A DNA stretch of 64,000 nucleotides from Peptoniphilus grossensis ph5 (GCF_000311825.1 NZ_HE978568.1:150203-214202); one strand, 5' to 3'. Counted from the stretch's first letter, positions 1 through 8,114 are shown. The notes: generated by a model not told the origin, from the letters alone. Numbers and translations: made by a program.

Positions 1-267
1 ATTAGGTCTTACTTTTAAGAGATAGTTTATATCGCTATCAGTAATTTTTATTCCCTCTCCATCCTTAAGGTGGATTGATAACTTACCTATGGACTCACTA
101 AGGATCTTTAGGCAAATGTAATAAGTTATTTCTGATGTATTTGCCTTTGTGATTAGACTTTCGATGTTTTCCCCTGTGCTGATGTTTATGGTTTCCCAGC
201 CATCAGACTCATTTTTCCAACTAAAGGTGTTTTTAACTGCTCTTCCAAAGTTTTTAATTATTCCCAT
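1..267 (-). CDS. Phage portal protein, N-terminal fragment
   Basis: The gene runs off the left edge; only the first 89 codons are present. It would form the dodecameric ring at the capsid vertex through which DNA is packaged. The ATG at 267-265 follows a GGTGAAGAAG ribosome site, and the frame overlaps the end of terL by 14 bases, the usual TerL-portal order. The visible protein starts MGIIKNFGRAVKNTFSW and ends in YLLKVRPN, which resembles the conserved 'LLRxRPNPY' stretch of HK97-type portals. The assignment rests on this short motif and on gene order. Capsid, tail and lysis genes are expected beyond the window. Confidence 0.75.
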   Translation of the reverse strand, partial: MGIIKNFGRAVKNTFSWKNESDGWETINISTGENIESLITKANTSEITYYICLKILSESIGKLSIHLKDGEGIKITDSDINYLLKVRPN

Positions 268-2002
268 CTTCTTCACCGCCTTTCTCATCGACTCTCATGA
301 TTTCAAGCCATTCTTCTATGTCTGTTTCTGCGTTATATCTCTCAGTATTATCTATCGCCATTGCTAACTTCCAAGCATCTATGACAGCATCTACACAGTC
401 AATCCTTGCTGTGTTAGTCTCTTTCATGACCTTAATTTCTCCAAAGGAGTTTTGCGTTGTCTTGGCATTAGCAAAGGACCATTTAAGTAGGTCATTATGC
501 TTATAATACTTAACTTGTAGGGCTTGGATAGATAGTTGCAAGTCCACAGTGGCATCATTTAAGGACTTGGCAGATTGGACTATCTCCACTAAGTCACAGT
601 TTAAAAAGTCTAAGTCAGCTAAAAAGGCATTGGCATTATGGCCATCATAACCACAGGCTGTTATTACTAAGTTATAGTCCTCAATTAGCTTTTTTAAGTG
701 ACTGATTATATATTTATAGTCTGTTTTTAGTCCAAAAACACCCTCAGTTAAGGTCAAGTAACCTTGTCTTGCCCACATTCTGTAAGGTGCTTCGTCTGTT
801 TTCTCGTGTTCCTCTAGCCTTAAAATCGGCATGAAAGAGTGAGAATAAACATAGTAATAGTCTCCAAATTTAAAGACTAAGGCTATTGAGGTTAAGTCTC
901 CACCAGATGACAAATCGATTCCAAGTATGCACTCTTGACCCTTAAAATCTTCTAGGGTTAAGTCGGATTCACACTCTTTAAACTTATCTAAGTCAACATA
1001 TCCTGCTCCAGAATACTTAACCCAAACATTTAAGGACTTGGTCAAAAAGTTTATTAACTCTTGACCGCCTTTTTCCTTGGCATCTATGGCCTTTTCAGAC
1101 ATATCCTTAACCTTTTCCATGTTGTAGGTATTGTCCTCATTCCATAGTAAGAGTGGATTGGCCTTTGCCCAGTTCTTATAGTCCCAGATGTCATCATCTT
1201 CGTCCATCTCTGCAATGTAGATAAATAGGGATTCCTTTTCTACTACACCAGATAGGACTTTCTTTGCAAGCTCGTATTGTTCATAACAAGGACTATTGAT
1301 ATTAAAACCTGCCGTTGTTATAGCTAAGGTTAGTGGACTTCCCACGCTTATTTGACCATCAAGCATAAGCTTATACATTTGATTGTTAGGGTGAGCATGG
1401 TATTCATCGATTATGGCCAAGATTGACCTAAAACCATCCGCAGACTTGGTATCTCTACCAACTGACTTGATTTCAGTCCCTGTTATCTTTGATGTAATTG
1501 TTCTTTCATGTCGTCTAATTCTGTATAGCTCAGCTAGTTCCTCGTCTGCAATTATAAATTTTTCTACTTCGTCCCAAACAATGTTAGCTTGGTCTTGCTT
1601 AGTAGCTGCACAGTAGATTTTACCCTTTTGGTAACCTGAGAAAGTAGCACGATTATTGATTTCAGTTCCTGACAAAAAGGACTTGCCATTTTGTCTGCCC
1701 ATTTGTACATAGGCTTCTCTAAATCTTAACTTCTTGCTTCGCTTTTTTCTCCAGCCGTGTAGGGATCCAATTATAAAATTTTGGAAACCCCTTGTTTTTA
1801 ACTTGGCAGGTTCCATTCCCTCTAGGATAGTGAGTTCATTGGCTATGTTTATGGCTCTTTCGGATAGTTCGACATCCCAAATATAGTCAAAATCTTTTCT
1901 CTCTAGGTCCCTTAAGTGCCTTTTACAGCAGTCAATTTCAGCTTGTCCCTTTAAGACTTTACCGCTGACTACTAGCTTGGCATATTCTGTAACTCTATCC
2001 AT
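254..2002 (-). CDS. terL: Phage terminase large subunit
   Basis: This is the ATPase-nuclease motor that packages and cuts phage DNA (Terminase_1 family). The Walker A-like GRQNGKS lies at about residues 102-108 and the Walker B ILAIIDE, followed by YHAH, at about 194-204. The RNase H-like nuclease domain opens with ILGIDLSSGGD near residue 359, where D363 would be the first metal ligand. At 582 residues it has full family length. It overlaps terS by 8 bases upstream and the portal gene by 14 bases downstream, so the three are probably translated together. No frameshift is seen, so the packaging motor looks intact. Confidence 0.95.
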   Translation of the reverse strand: MDRVTEYAKLVVSGKVLKGQAEIDCCKRHLRDLERKDFDYIWDVELSERAINIANELTILEGMEPAKLKTRGFQNFIIGSLHGWRKKRSKKLRFREAYVQMGRQNGKSFLSGTEINNRATFSGYQKGKIYCAATKQDQANIVWDEVEKFIIADEELAELYRIRRHERTITSKITGTEIKSVGRDTKSADGFRSILAIIDEYHAHPNNQMYKLMLDGQISVGSPLTLAITTAGFNINSPCYEQYELAKKVLSGVVEKESLFIYIAEMDEDDDIWDYKNWAKANPLLLWNEDNTYNMEKVKDMSEKAIDAKEKGGQELINFLTKSLNVWVKYSGAGYVDLDKFKECESDLTLEDFKGQECILGIDLSSGGDLTSIALVFKFGDYYYVYSHSFMPILRLEEHEKTDEAPYRMWARQGYLTLTEGVFGLKTDYKYIISHLKKLIEDYNLVITACGYDGHNANAFLADLDFLNCDLVEIVQSAKSLNDATVDLQLSIQALQVKYYKHNDLLKWSFANAKTTQNSFGEIKVMKETNTARIDCVDAVIDAWKLAMAIDNTERYNAETDIEEWLEIMRVDEKGGEEDGNN

Positions 2003-2462
2003 CTAAATACCTGAGGTACTTGTTAGTCTCGCTTTCTTCTTTCTTAGGGACAATTAATTTAAGTCTATCAGTTGTCGCAAGTCCTAACTTACTGGAGCAA
2101 GTCATTATTTGCTTGATGATCTTATCCTGAGCATTTATGAGAGGAGATATTTTATTGTCTTCAGTGACATACCTGTATGACTCCTCAGCTTTTTGGATCT
2201 CCTCTGTAACTTCCAAATACTGTGAATAAGCGTTGCAGTATATGGCAAGTATGGATAGGTCAAGGTTATCAAGTGTATCAATTTTACTTGCTTCTTCTAC
2301 CACTCGTGTAAATTCCAATTTTGCAGTTTCTGAAAGATAGGCAGGTGCTTTAAGATTTTTGTTATCCAGTTTAATTTTGTTTTCTTGTTCCTGTCTCTCT
2401 TTTATTTTTTCTTTTCCAATTTTTCCAGTCGATGTTGCAGTCGTCTTTCTTGGTCTCGCCAT
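1995..2462 (-). CDS. terS: Phage terminase small subunit (P27 family)
   Basis: This is the DNA-recognition subunit that binds the packaging start site and hands DNA to TerL. The protein has 155 residues, with a basic N-terminus (MARPRKTTAT) and a helical body containing the P27-type APAYLSETAKLEF segment near residue 45. The ATG at 2462 is preferred over an in-frame codon 18 bases upstream, because the upstream codons form the ribosome site (AAAGGTGGTGA). It is the first gene of the late operon; the 299-bp region before it carries the repeats expected for a terminase binding or cos site. Confidence 0.88.
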   Translation of the reverse strand: MARPRKTTATSTGKIGKEKIKERQEQENKIKLDNKNLKAPAYLSETAKLEFTRVVEEASKIDTLDNLDLSILAIYCNAYSQYLEVTEEIQKAEESYRYVTEDNKISPLINAQDKIIKQIMTCSSKLGLATTDRLKLIVPKKEESETNKYLRYLDG

Positions 2463-2482
2463 AATTTCACCACCTTTCACAC

Positions 2483-2537
2483 TTAGTCCGGTTATTTCAA
2501 AAATACCAGACTATAAAAATTCTTAGTCCGGTATTTT
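2483..2537. repeat. Three-copy direct/inverted repeat upstream of terS
   Basis: TTAGTCCGG occurs at 2483-2491 and 2523-2531, and an inverted relative (AAATACCAGACTA) lies between them at 2501-2513. The inverted copy can pair with the right copy through 13 bp with one mismatch around a 10-nt loop, or less well with the left copy. Position between the HNH gene and terS suits a cos site or a late-promoter control element. The function is inferred. Confidence 0.6.
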
Positions 2538-2542
2538 CCATT

Positions 2543-2597
2543 TATCTCGTTTTAATCTCGTTTTAATTTTGGTTTATTTATGGTTTATTTATGGTTA
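2543..2597. repeat. Five 11-bp tandem units, candidate terminase/cos binding region
   Basis: Five consecutive 11-bp units fill these 55 bases: TATCTCGTTTT, AATCTCGTTTT, AATTTTGGTTT, ATTTATGGTTT and ATTTATGGTTA. The spacing is one helical turn, so each unit shows the same DNA face. This is typical of sites bound by oligomeric proteins such as a terminase small subunit. The rest of the 2463-2761 gap is AT-rich and has no convincing open frame. Confidence 0.6.
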
Positions 2598-2689
2598 TTT
2601 CACACGATTATTTAAGTTTTAACCCTTGAAATATAGCCATTCTATTTTTGTTTTAATTTGGTTTACTTTCGATTGCTCTCGTTTCAAAC

Positions 2690-2725
2690 AAAAAAAGATA
2701 AACCATTTTATTGTTTATCTTTTAG
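2690..2725 (-). terminator. Rho-independent terminator after the HNH gene
   Basis: On the minus strand an AAAAGATAAAC / GTTTATCTTTT stem with a 9-nt loop is followed by a run of seven T. It lies just downstream of the HNH stop and separates the early transcript from the late (terS) operon. Confidence 0.75.
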
Positions 2726-2761
2726 TAATGTATAATTTAATTTTTTAGCAGCTTAAAATTT

Positions 2762-3238
2762 TTAGTTTCTGGCATTTTCTCGCGAGAAGAATCGGGCGCT
2801 GGTCTTTGAGACCTCGCCTAAAACTTTCTGACCCACCCCCGTGCCATTTTTATTTATTTCGAATAATAATTGTTGAGTTTTCTTTTTTGTGTCCTCATCT
2901 CTGTTATATAGTGCGTGTATCTCTTGATGACTCCTATCCGTCAGCCAAAAAAGATTACCAACATCATAAGCCCTGGACAAATCATCAGCCACCTCAATGA
3001 TGTGGTGTGCCAACCTACCCTCAACAATCTTACCAGTCTTGTAGTAGATCCATAAGTCAATACCATTAGCCTTGGACTTACACACATCCTTAACAACACT
3101 CCAACGCTTATCAGTGTACACGCTGTGGTTATCACGACTGTACTTGTCATAAGACTTATGATACTTACTCATGCAATCCTTACACATCTTGTCAGTAATA
3201 GGAATTGCCTTCCCACACTTACAAAGTTTCTTTAACAT
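2762..3238 (-). CDS. HNH endonuclease, packaging-associated
   Basis: This is a small phage HNH nuclease. Four cysteines lie near the N-terminus (C-K-C at about 6-8, CKDC at about 20-23). The core has AHHIIEV (His-His pair), then NLFWLTDRSHQEIH with the final His. In many cos phages an HNH protein sits next to terS and helps TerL cut cos. The start at MLKKLCKCGK (3238) is preferred because AGGGTGGG lies 6 to 9 bases upstream; an ATG 48 bases further up (3286) has no good ribosome site. The C-terminal GTGVGQKVLGE tail is low in homology signal. Confidence 0.88.
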   Translation of the reverse strand: MLKKLCKCGKAIPITDKMCKDCMSKYHKSYDKYSRDNHSVYTDKRWSVVKDVCKSKANGIDLWIYYKTGKIVEGRLAHHIIEVADDLSRAYDVGNLFWLTDRSHQEIHALYNRDEDTKKKTQQLLFEINKNGTGVGQKVLGEVSKTSARFFSRENARN

Positions 3239-3308
3239 ACCAGCTTCCCACCCTAGCCTAATCAAGTGTATGTAGTTTCCCAACACATAACATAGTATAT
3301 GTTAACCT

Positions 3309-3400
3309 TAGAAAGATAAGAACATGAAATATTTTAAATGGCAATCCGTTCGCTCGTGCAATCTATATTAATAATAAGGAGGTGATTACTTATCTTTCTA
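3309..3400. repeat. 12-bp inverted repeat with a 68-nt loop
   Basis: TAGAAAGATAAG (3309-3320) is repeated in inverted form as CTTATCTTTCTA (3389-3400). The 155-bp gap between the HNH gene and the next gene has no convincing open frame. The arms could form the closing stem of a structured RNA on either strand. No known RNA family is recognised. Confidence 0.45.
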
Positions 3401-3441
3401 TCTCCACTTTAAACTATATCACAGCTTGACGGTCAAAAAGG

Positions 3442-3627
3442 TCACATCTTTTTACACTGCCTTTCTAACTCCTCTAAAAGAGCGTCAGGATCTAAATCCG
3501 TAATCGATACAAAATATTCTGACTTAATAAATCTCTTTATCTCTGCTCTCATCTTAGGATAATTTTTATAATCGTATACTGCCCTCTTAATAATTGCAGA
3601 CACTAATAGTTCGGGATGTTCAATCAT
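3442..3627 (-). CDS. Small phage protein, function unknown
   Basis: The product is a 61-residue, mostly helical, acidic-basic protein (MIEHPELLVSAIIKRAVYDY...) with no recognised domain. Its ATG overlaps the stop of the upstream sigma-like gene by four bases (3624-3627), so the two are probably translationally coupled. Small proteins of this size often sit beside the late regulator in Firmicutes phages, but I cannot assign a role. Confidence 0.65.
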   Translation of the reverse strand: MIEHPELLVSAIIKRAVYDYKNYPKMRAEIKRFIKSEYFVSITDLDPDALLEELERQCKKM

Positions 3628-4043
3628 TTAAACACCTCTGGATTCTTCGCCTTAAACTCCAGTAGTGCATGGCCATGTATGTTTTTTATATAGCCATAAT
3701 TATAGTTGTAGTCTGCCGCTATCTCCATTAAGCTCATGTCTCGTAGATAATGATTGACTAAGACTATTCTGTGAATTGGATTCTCTACCTTATCAATCTG
3801 TGAATTTATTCTTTTCTTTAAATCAACCAACTCATCAATCTTTTTGTCTATCTCTCTTTCCATGTCAGTGATTTTATCTACCCAGTCTGAAAAATTGAGA
3901 CCACCAGAGCTTTGGACCCTCTCCTTAGTGTCCAAGCTCCCAATACTTAAAGCACGTGCCCTCAAATCTTCCTTCAATTTCAGCTTGCTGTCAATCTCAT
4001 TTTCCAAGTGTCTAACCTGCGATAAGTAGTCTTTTGGTCTCAT
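3624..4043 (-). CDS. Sigma-70-like phage regulator (DUF1492/ArpU type)
   Basis: This is a probable late-gene activator. It has 139 residues: an N-terminal coiled-coil segment (YLSQVRHLENEIDSKLKLKE) and a C-terminal helix-turn-helix resembling sigma region 4 (IHRIVLVNHYLRDMSLMEIA then YGYIKNIHGHALLEFK). Phage proteins with this layout control late transcription in Gram-positive phages, and its place as nearly the last gene of the early block fits. The start at MRPKDYLSQV (4043) has GGAG seven bases upstream. A longer frame to 4112 would overlap the VRR-NUC gene and has no ribosome site. Confidence 0.75.
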   Translation of the reverse strand: MRPKDYLSQVRHLENEIDSKLKLKEDLRARALSIGSLDTKERVQSSGGLNFSDWVDKITDMEREIDKKIDELVDLKKRINSQIDKVENPIHRIVLVNHYLRDMSLMEIAADYNYNYGYIKNIHGHALLEFKAKNPEVFK

Positions 4044-4053
4044 CTTCCAACTC

Positions 4054-4407
4054 CTAACCCCAAAGAGGTATCTCCAAAATATTAAAGGCATCTTCAACAG
4101 ACCTTGCAACACCAGTCAAAATTGGAAACTTTCTGTAAATCCTGAAATATTCTTTTTGGTCTTCGCTTAATTGTCCTTTAGCATTTTTAACCTCTATAGA
4201 AACAAACTTCCCGTCTTTCTTTCTAAATCCAATAAGATCTGGAGTTCCGTTCGGGAATGTACGAACCCATCTAGCATTTTTCCCATATCCAATTTTAAAA
4301 ACTCCAGTCGTAGTATTATAAATCGATGCATAGGGAGCAATCGCTGACCTTATCAAGTCCTGTACTTCTTTTTCAGATTGCTCTTCTCCAAATAAGTTTT
4401 TACTCAT
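4054..4407 (-). CDS. VRR-NUC domain nuclease
   Basis: The product is a 117-residue stand-alone VRR-NUC protein of the PD-(D/E)XK fold. The motif sequence is visible: an N-terminal Glu (SEKEVQ), then GTPDLIGF, then VSIEVKNAKGQLSEDQKEY, giving the Asp...Glu-x-Lys metal site. Such proteins act as structure-specific nucleases and are common in phage replication modules. It starts four bases inside the end of the DnaD-like gene and is followed closely by the sigma-like gene. Confidence 0.9.
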   Translation of the reverse strand: MSKNLFGEEQSEKEVQDLIRSAIAPYASIYNTTTGVFKIGYGKNARWVRTFPNGTPDLIGFRKKDGKFVSIEVKNAKGQLSEDQKEYFRIYRKFPILTGVARSVEDAFNILEIPLWG

Positions 4408-5189
4408 ATCTCAACCCCCAATCTTTTAAAACCTTCCTTTTGCTTTCTCATTGCCATGTCTTCTAGTTCATCACTTGTGTAATTATCCGTTATTTGCTCA
4501 AAATTCTTAAAAGTATTCTTGTTTACTTCTTCGTAAGTTTTATATTCATCATCAAATACTTTCTTTATAAACTTCTTGCCCAGCTTGTTAAAATCAATGT
4601 TTTTCTTTAAATAATCGCTCTCTTTAATTTTCACTATAAGCTTATCGAGATCATCAAGACTATTAGACTTCAAAAATTTCTTGATCTGTGATGATGATAC
4701 TTTTTTATCCACCAGGTTATTAATTTTATTAAGTCGTTTTTCTATATCATCATCATTATTATCATTATTATCATTATTATCATTATTGTTTATGTGCCTC
4801 TGTGATGCTTCCGTGATGCTTCTCTGGTGCTTCCGTGATGCTTTTGCTGGTGCCTCATCTTGATATAAGCTGTAATTTACAATGGTTATAGTAGTCGCTT
4901 TTCGTGGTGCAATTTCTAGCCCTATCTTGTCATCTTCTTGGAGCAACTCAAGAAACCTTTTTACCTTTTTATTTGACCAGCCCCACCTGTCACATAGCTT
5001 TTTTATAGAGGTTATACGCTGGCCTCGTTTAACTTCTATCAATTCTCCGTTAAATAGTATTTTACTATCTTCATGATTGGCCATAAGCAACAAGTCCACC
5101 CAGGCTTGTCCCCTAGAAAAAGGCTTGTCTTTCCAAAGCCAATCATCTTCAATTTTTCTATGGACACTTATCCAGCCTTGGCTTGCCAT
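4404..5189 (-). CDS. DnaD-like phage replication protein
   Basis: The product has 261 residues. The N-terminal half (ISVHRKIEDDWLWKDKPFSR) is the winged-helix domain of phage replisome organizers, followed by a linker rich in Asn and Asp and a helical C-terminal half. In related phages such proteins bind the origin and recruit the helicase, often host DnaB (encoded at 58.6 kb here). I see no separate helicase loader in the window. The start is the ATG at 5189, after AGGTGGTGA; a GTG 12 bases upstream lies within this ribosome site. The linker is encoded by 9-bp repeats and is probably variable in length. Confidence 0.75.
   Translation of the reverse strand: MASQGWISVHRKIEDDWLWKDKPFSRGQAWVDLLLMANHEDSKILFNGELIEVKRGQRITSIKKLCDRWGWSNKKVKRFLELLQEDDKIGLEIAPRKATTITIVNYSLYQDEAPAKASRKHQRSITEASQRHINNNDNNDNNDNNDDDIEKRLNKINNLVDKKVSSSQIKKFLKSNSLDDLDKLIVKIKESDYLKKNIDFNKLGKKFIKKVFDDEYKTYEEVNKNTFKNFEQITDNYTSDELEDMAMRKQKEGFKRLGVEI
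4746..4789. repeat. In-frame 9-bp microsatellite in the DnaD-like gene
   Basis: About four copies of an ATT/ATC-type 9-bp unit (AATAATGAT on the coding strand) encode Asn-Asn-Asp repeats between the two domains. Slippage by whole units would keep the frame and only change linker length. A second, looser repeat (4800-4855, TGATGCTTCCG-type) follows. Confidence 0.7.
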
Positions 5190-5201
5190 ACTTATCACCA
5201 C

Positions 5202-5903
5202 CTAGCAAATTTCTACAGCTACACCTGTAAGTTCTTGCAGTCTCTCTTTAATAAGTTTCGCATCAGAATTAGCATCTGATAAATGCAAAACATATATCTT
5301 TTTAAGCCTTGATAAATCACTTCTTTCCAGCAAATTAATAGCGGTGTCTAAAGACATATGATTCTTTTTAATTCTCTCTCTTAGTTTGTCATTTAAACCT
5401 GGATTGTCATTAATAGTTTCTTTGTCATAATTAACTTCCATCATAAAATAATCTGGACTAAAACTATAAATAGAATATTGAGTGTCTGTTATAAAAACTA
5501 ACTCTTCTTTTGCTAAGATGTCGCAAATTAAGAATCCCACTGGCTCTTTAGCATCGTGAATTGTCTTGAAAGGTTTGACAATAAAACTCCCAATATCTAC
5601 ATCAAAATAAGAATCTCCAAAGTTTTTAAAACCCTTGACTCTATGACTATCAAGCTTCAAAGCTTCCTTTGTACCTTTAGTCATATATATGTTTACTCCA
5701 GCCTTTATCAAATTCTTACAAGCTTTTGAGTGGTCTCCATGCTCATGACTTACCAAAACACCGTCAATATCCGTAGTCTTAAAATTAAGTGCTTCCTGGA
5801 TTTTTTTATAAGGGATACCACACTCAATCAAGAGTGTAGTATCCTCATTACTTATCTTGTAACAGTTGCCAGAACTACCACTGGCTATGACTTCAATCTT
5901 CAT
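5202..5903 (-). CDS. MBL-fold metallohydrolase (phage)
   Basis: The product is a 233-residue metallo-beta-lactamase fold protein. It starts KIEVIASGSSGNCYKI, has the metal motif SHEHGDH at about 52-58, a TIHDAKEPVGF region with the next His, and FITDTQYS with the bridging Asp, ending in YVLHLSDANSD. The family includes nucleic-acid hydrolases (YycJ/WalJ-like). It sits between the DnaD-like gene and the RecT module, so a DNA-processing role is likely but not shown. It overlaps the upstream small gene by 11 bases. Confidence 0.85.
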   Translation of the reverse strand: MKIEVIASGSSGNCYKISNEDTTLLIECGIPYKKIQEALNFKTTDIDGVLVSHEHGDHSKACKNLIKAGVNIYMTKGTKEALKLDSHRVKGFKNFGDSYFDVDIGSFIVKPFKTIHDAKEPVGFLICDILAKEELVFITDTQYSIYSFSPDYFMMEVNYDKETINDNPGLNDKLRERIKKNHMSLDTAINLLERSDLSRLKKIYVLHLSDANSDAKLIKERLQELTGVAVEIC

Positions 5904-6099
5904 CTTTAAATACCTGACATTCGATTTGGAAAGTTATCCTACGCATAATATTTTCTACGCTTGACTTAGATAAATTTTCATAGAGTGTAACTGTGTAGTC
6001 TTTATTTTCCACAATTATGTCATATTTACCATCGGAGTTTTCTAGTGCATAAACTGTATCAGGGTTAAATAAAATTCCAAGTGATCCACTTACTATCAT
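5893..6099 (-). CDS. Small phage protein, function unknown
   Basis: The product is a 68-residue, beta-rich acidic protein (MIVSGSLGILFNPDTVYALE...) with no recognised domain. It lies 13 bases below recT and its end overlaps the MBL gene, so it belongs to the recombination operon. Its place directly before the MBL-fold gene suggests a partner or accessory role, which is inference only. Confidence 0.6.
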   Translation of the reverse strand: MIVSGSLGILFNPDTVYALENSDGKYDIIVENKDYTVTLYENLSKSSVENIMRRITFQIECQVFKDED

Positions 6100-6112
6100 T
6101 TTCTATTCCCCC

Positions 6113-6931
6113 TTAAAATGGTGCCTTTACATCATCTTCAATAATTTCTCCAGTTTCTGGATTAACTTCAATAGTTTCTTCTTCCTCGTCTGGATTTGTC
6201 ATTTCAAGCATAGCGTTGTTTTCTGTGGCTCTTAAAACTTCTCTGTCTTCCTCTTCCTTAACTGCATCCTGGAACTCTGTTGTCAAAACTCCATACTTGC
6301 TCAAAAGTTTTTTAATTACTGTTTTTTGTCCCATTTCATCAAATTGTTTTTTCCATGGGCTATATTTACTTCCGTAAGATTGAGAGTATCTTTCAGCGTG
6401 TTCTGTAACTTCGTCCTTTGTCATATAAATAGCTTTTTCATATCCATTTAAGAGTTGGAAGTAAGCAAAGTAACCCATAACTTTATCAGACTTAGGCTCT
6501 CCGATTATTTCAAAGGTGCCTCTTAAAAAGTCTCTTTTAACTTCCATACCCTCGTACAAAATTCCAGCGTTTAAGGCCTTATATTGTCCGCTTCTTTGTG
6601 CCATTTGGATATATCCCTTATAGCCGATTTGGAATTGAGGCCTTGTTGTTCCTTTGCTGTTGTATGGCACTATATAGGCGTAGCCAAGATTTTTATTAAT
6701 AGGCAAATTAAGAGTAGCTGCTTTTAGTGCCTCCATAACAACCTCTTTAGGGTTACAATCTTGCAAAGAAGTATCGCCATTGTATAGGTCAATAATCGAT
6801 GCTAAAAACCTGTCTTTATTTTCCTTTAAAGCATCAGCAAATAAGTTTTGCATACCTTGGTTTTTAAGCAAATTCTTCATTTGGTTTACTGGACTTAATG
6901 CCCTATTTTCTTGCTTTTGTATGTTTGTCAT
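6113..6931 (-). CDS. recT: RecT single-strand annealing protein
   Basis: This is a phage recombinase of the RecT/RedB family (272 residues). It pairs complementary single strands during phage replication and recombination. Family signatures are visible: ALKAATLNLPINKNLGYAYIVPY (about 90-110), then PQFQIGYKGYIQMAQRSGQY and the SPWKKQFDEMGQKTVIKKLL segment near residue 200. The C-terminus is a long acidic tail, as usual. No RecE- or YqaJ-type exonuclease is seen nearby; the MBL-fold gene and the SMC-like ATPase share the operon instead. Confidence 0.95.
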   Translation of the reverse strand: MTNIQKQENRALSPVNQMKNLLKNQGMQNLFADALKENKDRFLASIIDLYNGDTSLQDCNPKEVVMEALKAATLNLPINKNLGYAYIVPYNSKGTTRPQFQIGYKGYIQMAQRSGQYKALNAGILYEGMEVKRDFLRGTFEIIGEPKSDKVMGYFAYFQLLNGYEKAIYMTKDEVTEHAERYSQSYGSKYSPWKKQFDEMGQKTVIKKLLSKYGVLTTEFQDAVKEEEDREVLRATENNAMLEMTNPDEEEETIEVNPETGEIIEDDVKAPF

Positions 6932-7503
6932 TTTAAATCTCCTTTTAAATCTTCCTGTTTCATGAAAACTCCGTTTATAGTTTTTCCTTTTCTATCCTTG
7001 ATTTTTTCGTAAGCTCTAGCTAGGCAGTCGACTGGATCCATTTCTAATTGCTCGCATAAAATAATCAGAGTTACAAAAATATCGCCCATTTCTAAAATCA
7101 TCTTATCTGCTAATTCACAAAGATAAGAATTATCATCAATTTCTCCATAACCGTTGTTAAAGCTAAATTCATCTTTATATAAAGTCCACTCATCTCTAAA
7201 TTCGAAGACCTCTTCCATAAATTTTAAAAACTGTTTTTCTGCAATATCTGCGTGGAGTAAATCTTTATCCTTTGCCCAATCAAGGACCTTTTCTCCTAAT
7301 TCCTCAAATATAGTATTTTCACTAAATTTAATATGATCTAGGCTATCTATAATCAAATCAAAATTTTTAGGATAATTCTCTACATCTTTTATACGCAGAT
7401 TGTAAACTTCAGCATGTCTGCTATCACTTTTATAAGTTCTAGCTTTAACCTCTGCTTCTGGATCACAATAAATTAATTTCATTATTAAATCTTTAACTTT
7501 CAT
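6928..7503 (-). CDS. MazG-like nucleotide pyrophosphohydrolase
   Basis: The product has 191 residues. The N-terminal 65 residues (MKVKDLIMKLIYCDPEAEVK...) are unassigned. The rest is an all-alpha NTP-PPase domain: KFMEEVFEFRDEW with the first acidic pair, then ELADKMILEMGDIFVTLIILCEQL with the ExxxD metal ligands, and ARAYEKIKDRKGKTING at the end. Such enzymes hydrolyse (d)NTPs to monophosphates and occur in phage nucleotide pools. It overlaps recT by four bases. Confidence 0.82.
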   Translation of the reverse strand: MKVKDLIMKLIYCDPEAEVKARTYKSDSRHAEVYNLRIKDVENYPKNFDLIIDSLDHIKFSENTIFEELGEKVLDWAKDKDLLHADIAEKQFLKFMEEVFEFRDEWTLYKDEFSFNNGYGEIDDNSYLCELADKMILEMGDIFVTLIILCEQLEMDPVDCLARAYEKIKDRKGKTINGVFMKQEDLKGDLK

Positions 7504-7515
7504 CTTCCTGCCTCC

Positions 7516-7953
7516 TTAAAATGGTATATCGTCATTATCTACTGGGAAAAAACCTTCGTCACTATAACCATCAGCATCAGAATTACTATTTTGGTAATTT
7601 TCGCCACCAGAATTATTATTTTTAGATCCTACAAAAGTGATGCTATTAACTAAAACATCAGTTGTATAAATAGTCCTTCCGTCTTTTTCGTAGCTTCCAG
7701 TTTGGATTCTTCCCTCTACTGCAATTTGGCTTCCCTTGCTGTGATAATTTGCAATTACTTCGGCAGTTTTACCAAAGGCTGTGCATGAGATAAAGTCAGC
7801 TGTAGGTTGGTTATTTCTTTCAGCTTCTTCTCTTTTGTCTTTGCTTAGTTTTCTATCTACTGCAACTGTAAACTTTAAAATAGCCATTCCTGACTTGCTA
7901 TATTTAAGCTCTGGATCTCTCACTAATCTTCCAATTAAATTTACGCTGTTCAT
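7516..7953 (-). CDS. ssb: Single-stranded DNA-binding protein
   Basis: The product is a phage SSB of 145 residues. The OB fold starts MNSVNLIGRLVRDPELKYS and continues with ILKFTVAVDR, FISCTAFGKTAEVI and GRIQTGSYEKDG. A disordered Asn/Ser-rich linker ends in the acidic tip DNDDIPF, the usual contact site for partner proteins. It would protect single strands for RecT and the replisome. Its start overlaps the small upstream gene (7950-8114). Confidence 0.97.
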   Translation of the reverse strand: MNSVNLIGRLVRDPELKYSKSGMAILKFTVAVDRKLSKDKREEAERNNQPTADFISCTAFGKTAEVIANYHSKGSQIAVEGRIQTGSYEKDGRTIYTTDVLVNSITFVGSKNNNSGGENYQNSNSDADGYSDEGFFPVDNDDIPF

Positions 7954-8114
7954 TCTTCCACCTCAACAATTCCTCTATATTCGTATGTTGTTAAATATCC
8001 TGTGTTATTTTTCCTCTTTTCTCTAAGGAATTTTTCTGCTTTTTCTTTACTGTCAAAATAAAATTTATTTTCTGGGTATGTGTCAAAATACTTAATCACT
8101 AAATGTTTTTTCAT
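7950..8114 (-). CDS. 54-residue phage protein, function unknown
   Basis: This short frame encodes MKKHLVIKYFDTYPENKF... and ends in GIVEVEE. It overlaps its neighbours by four bases on each side (ATGA-type joins at 7950-7953 and 8111-8114), so it sits in a run of translationally coupled genes, which supports it as real. No domain is recognised. Confidence 0.7.
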   Translation of the reverse strand: MKKHLVIKYFDTYPENKFYFDSKEKAEKFLREKRKNNTGYLTTYEYRGIVEVEE

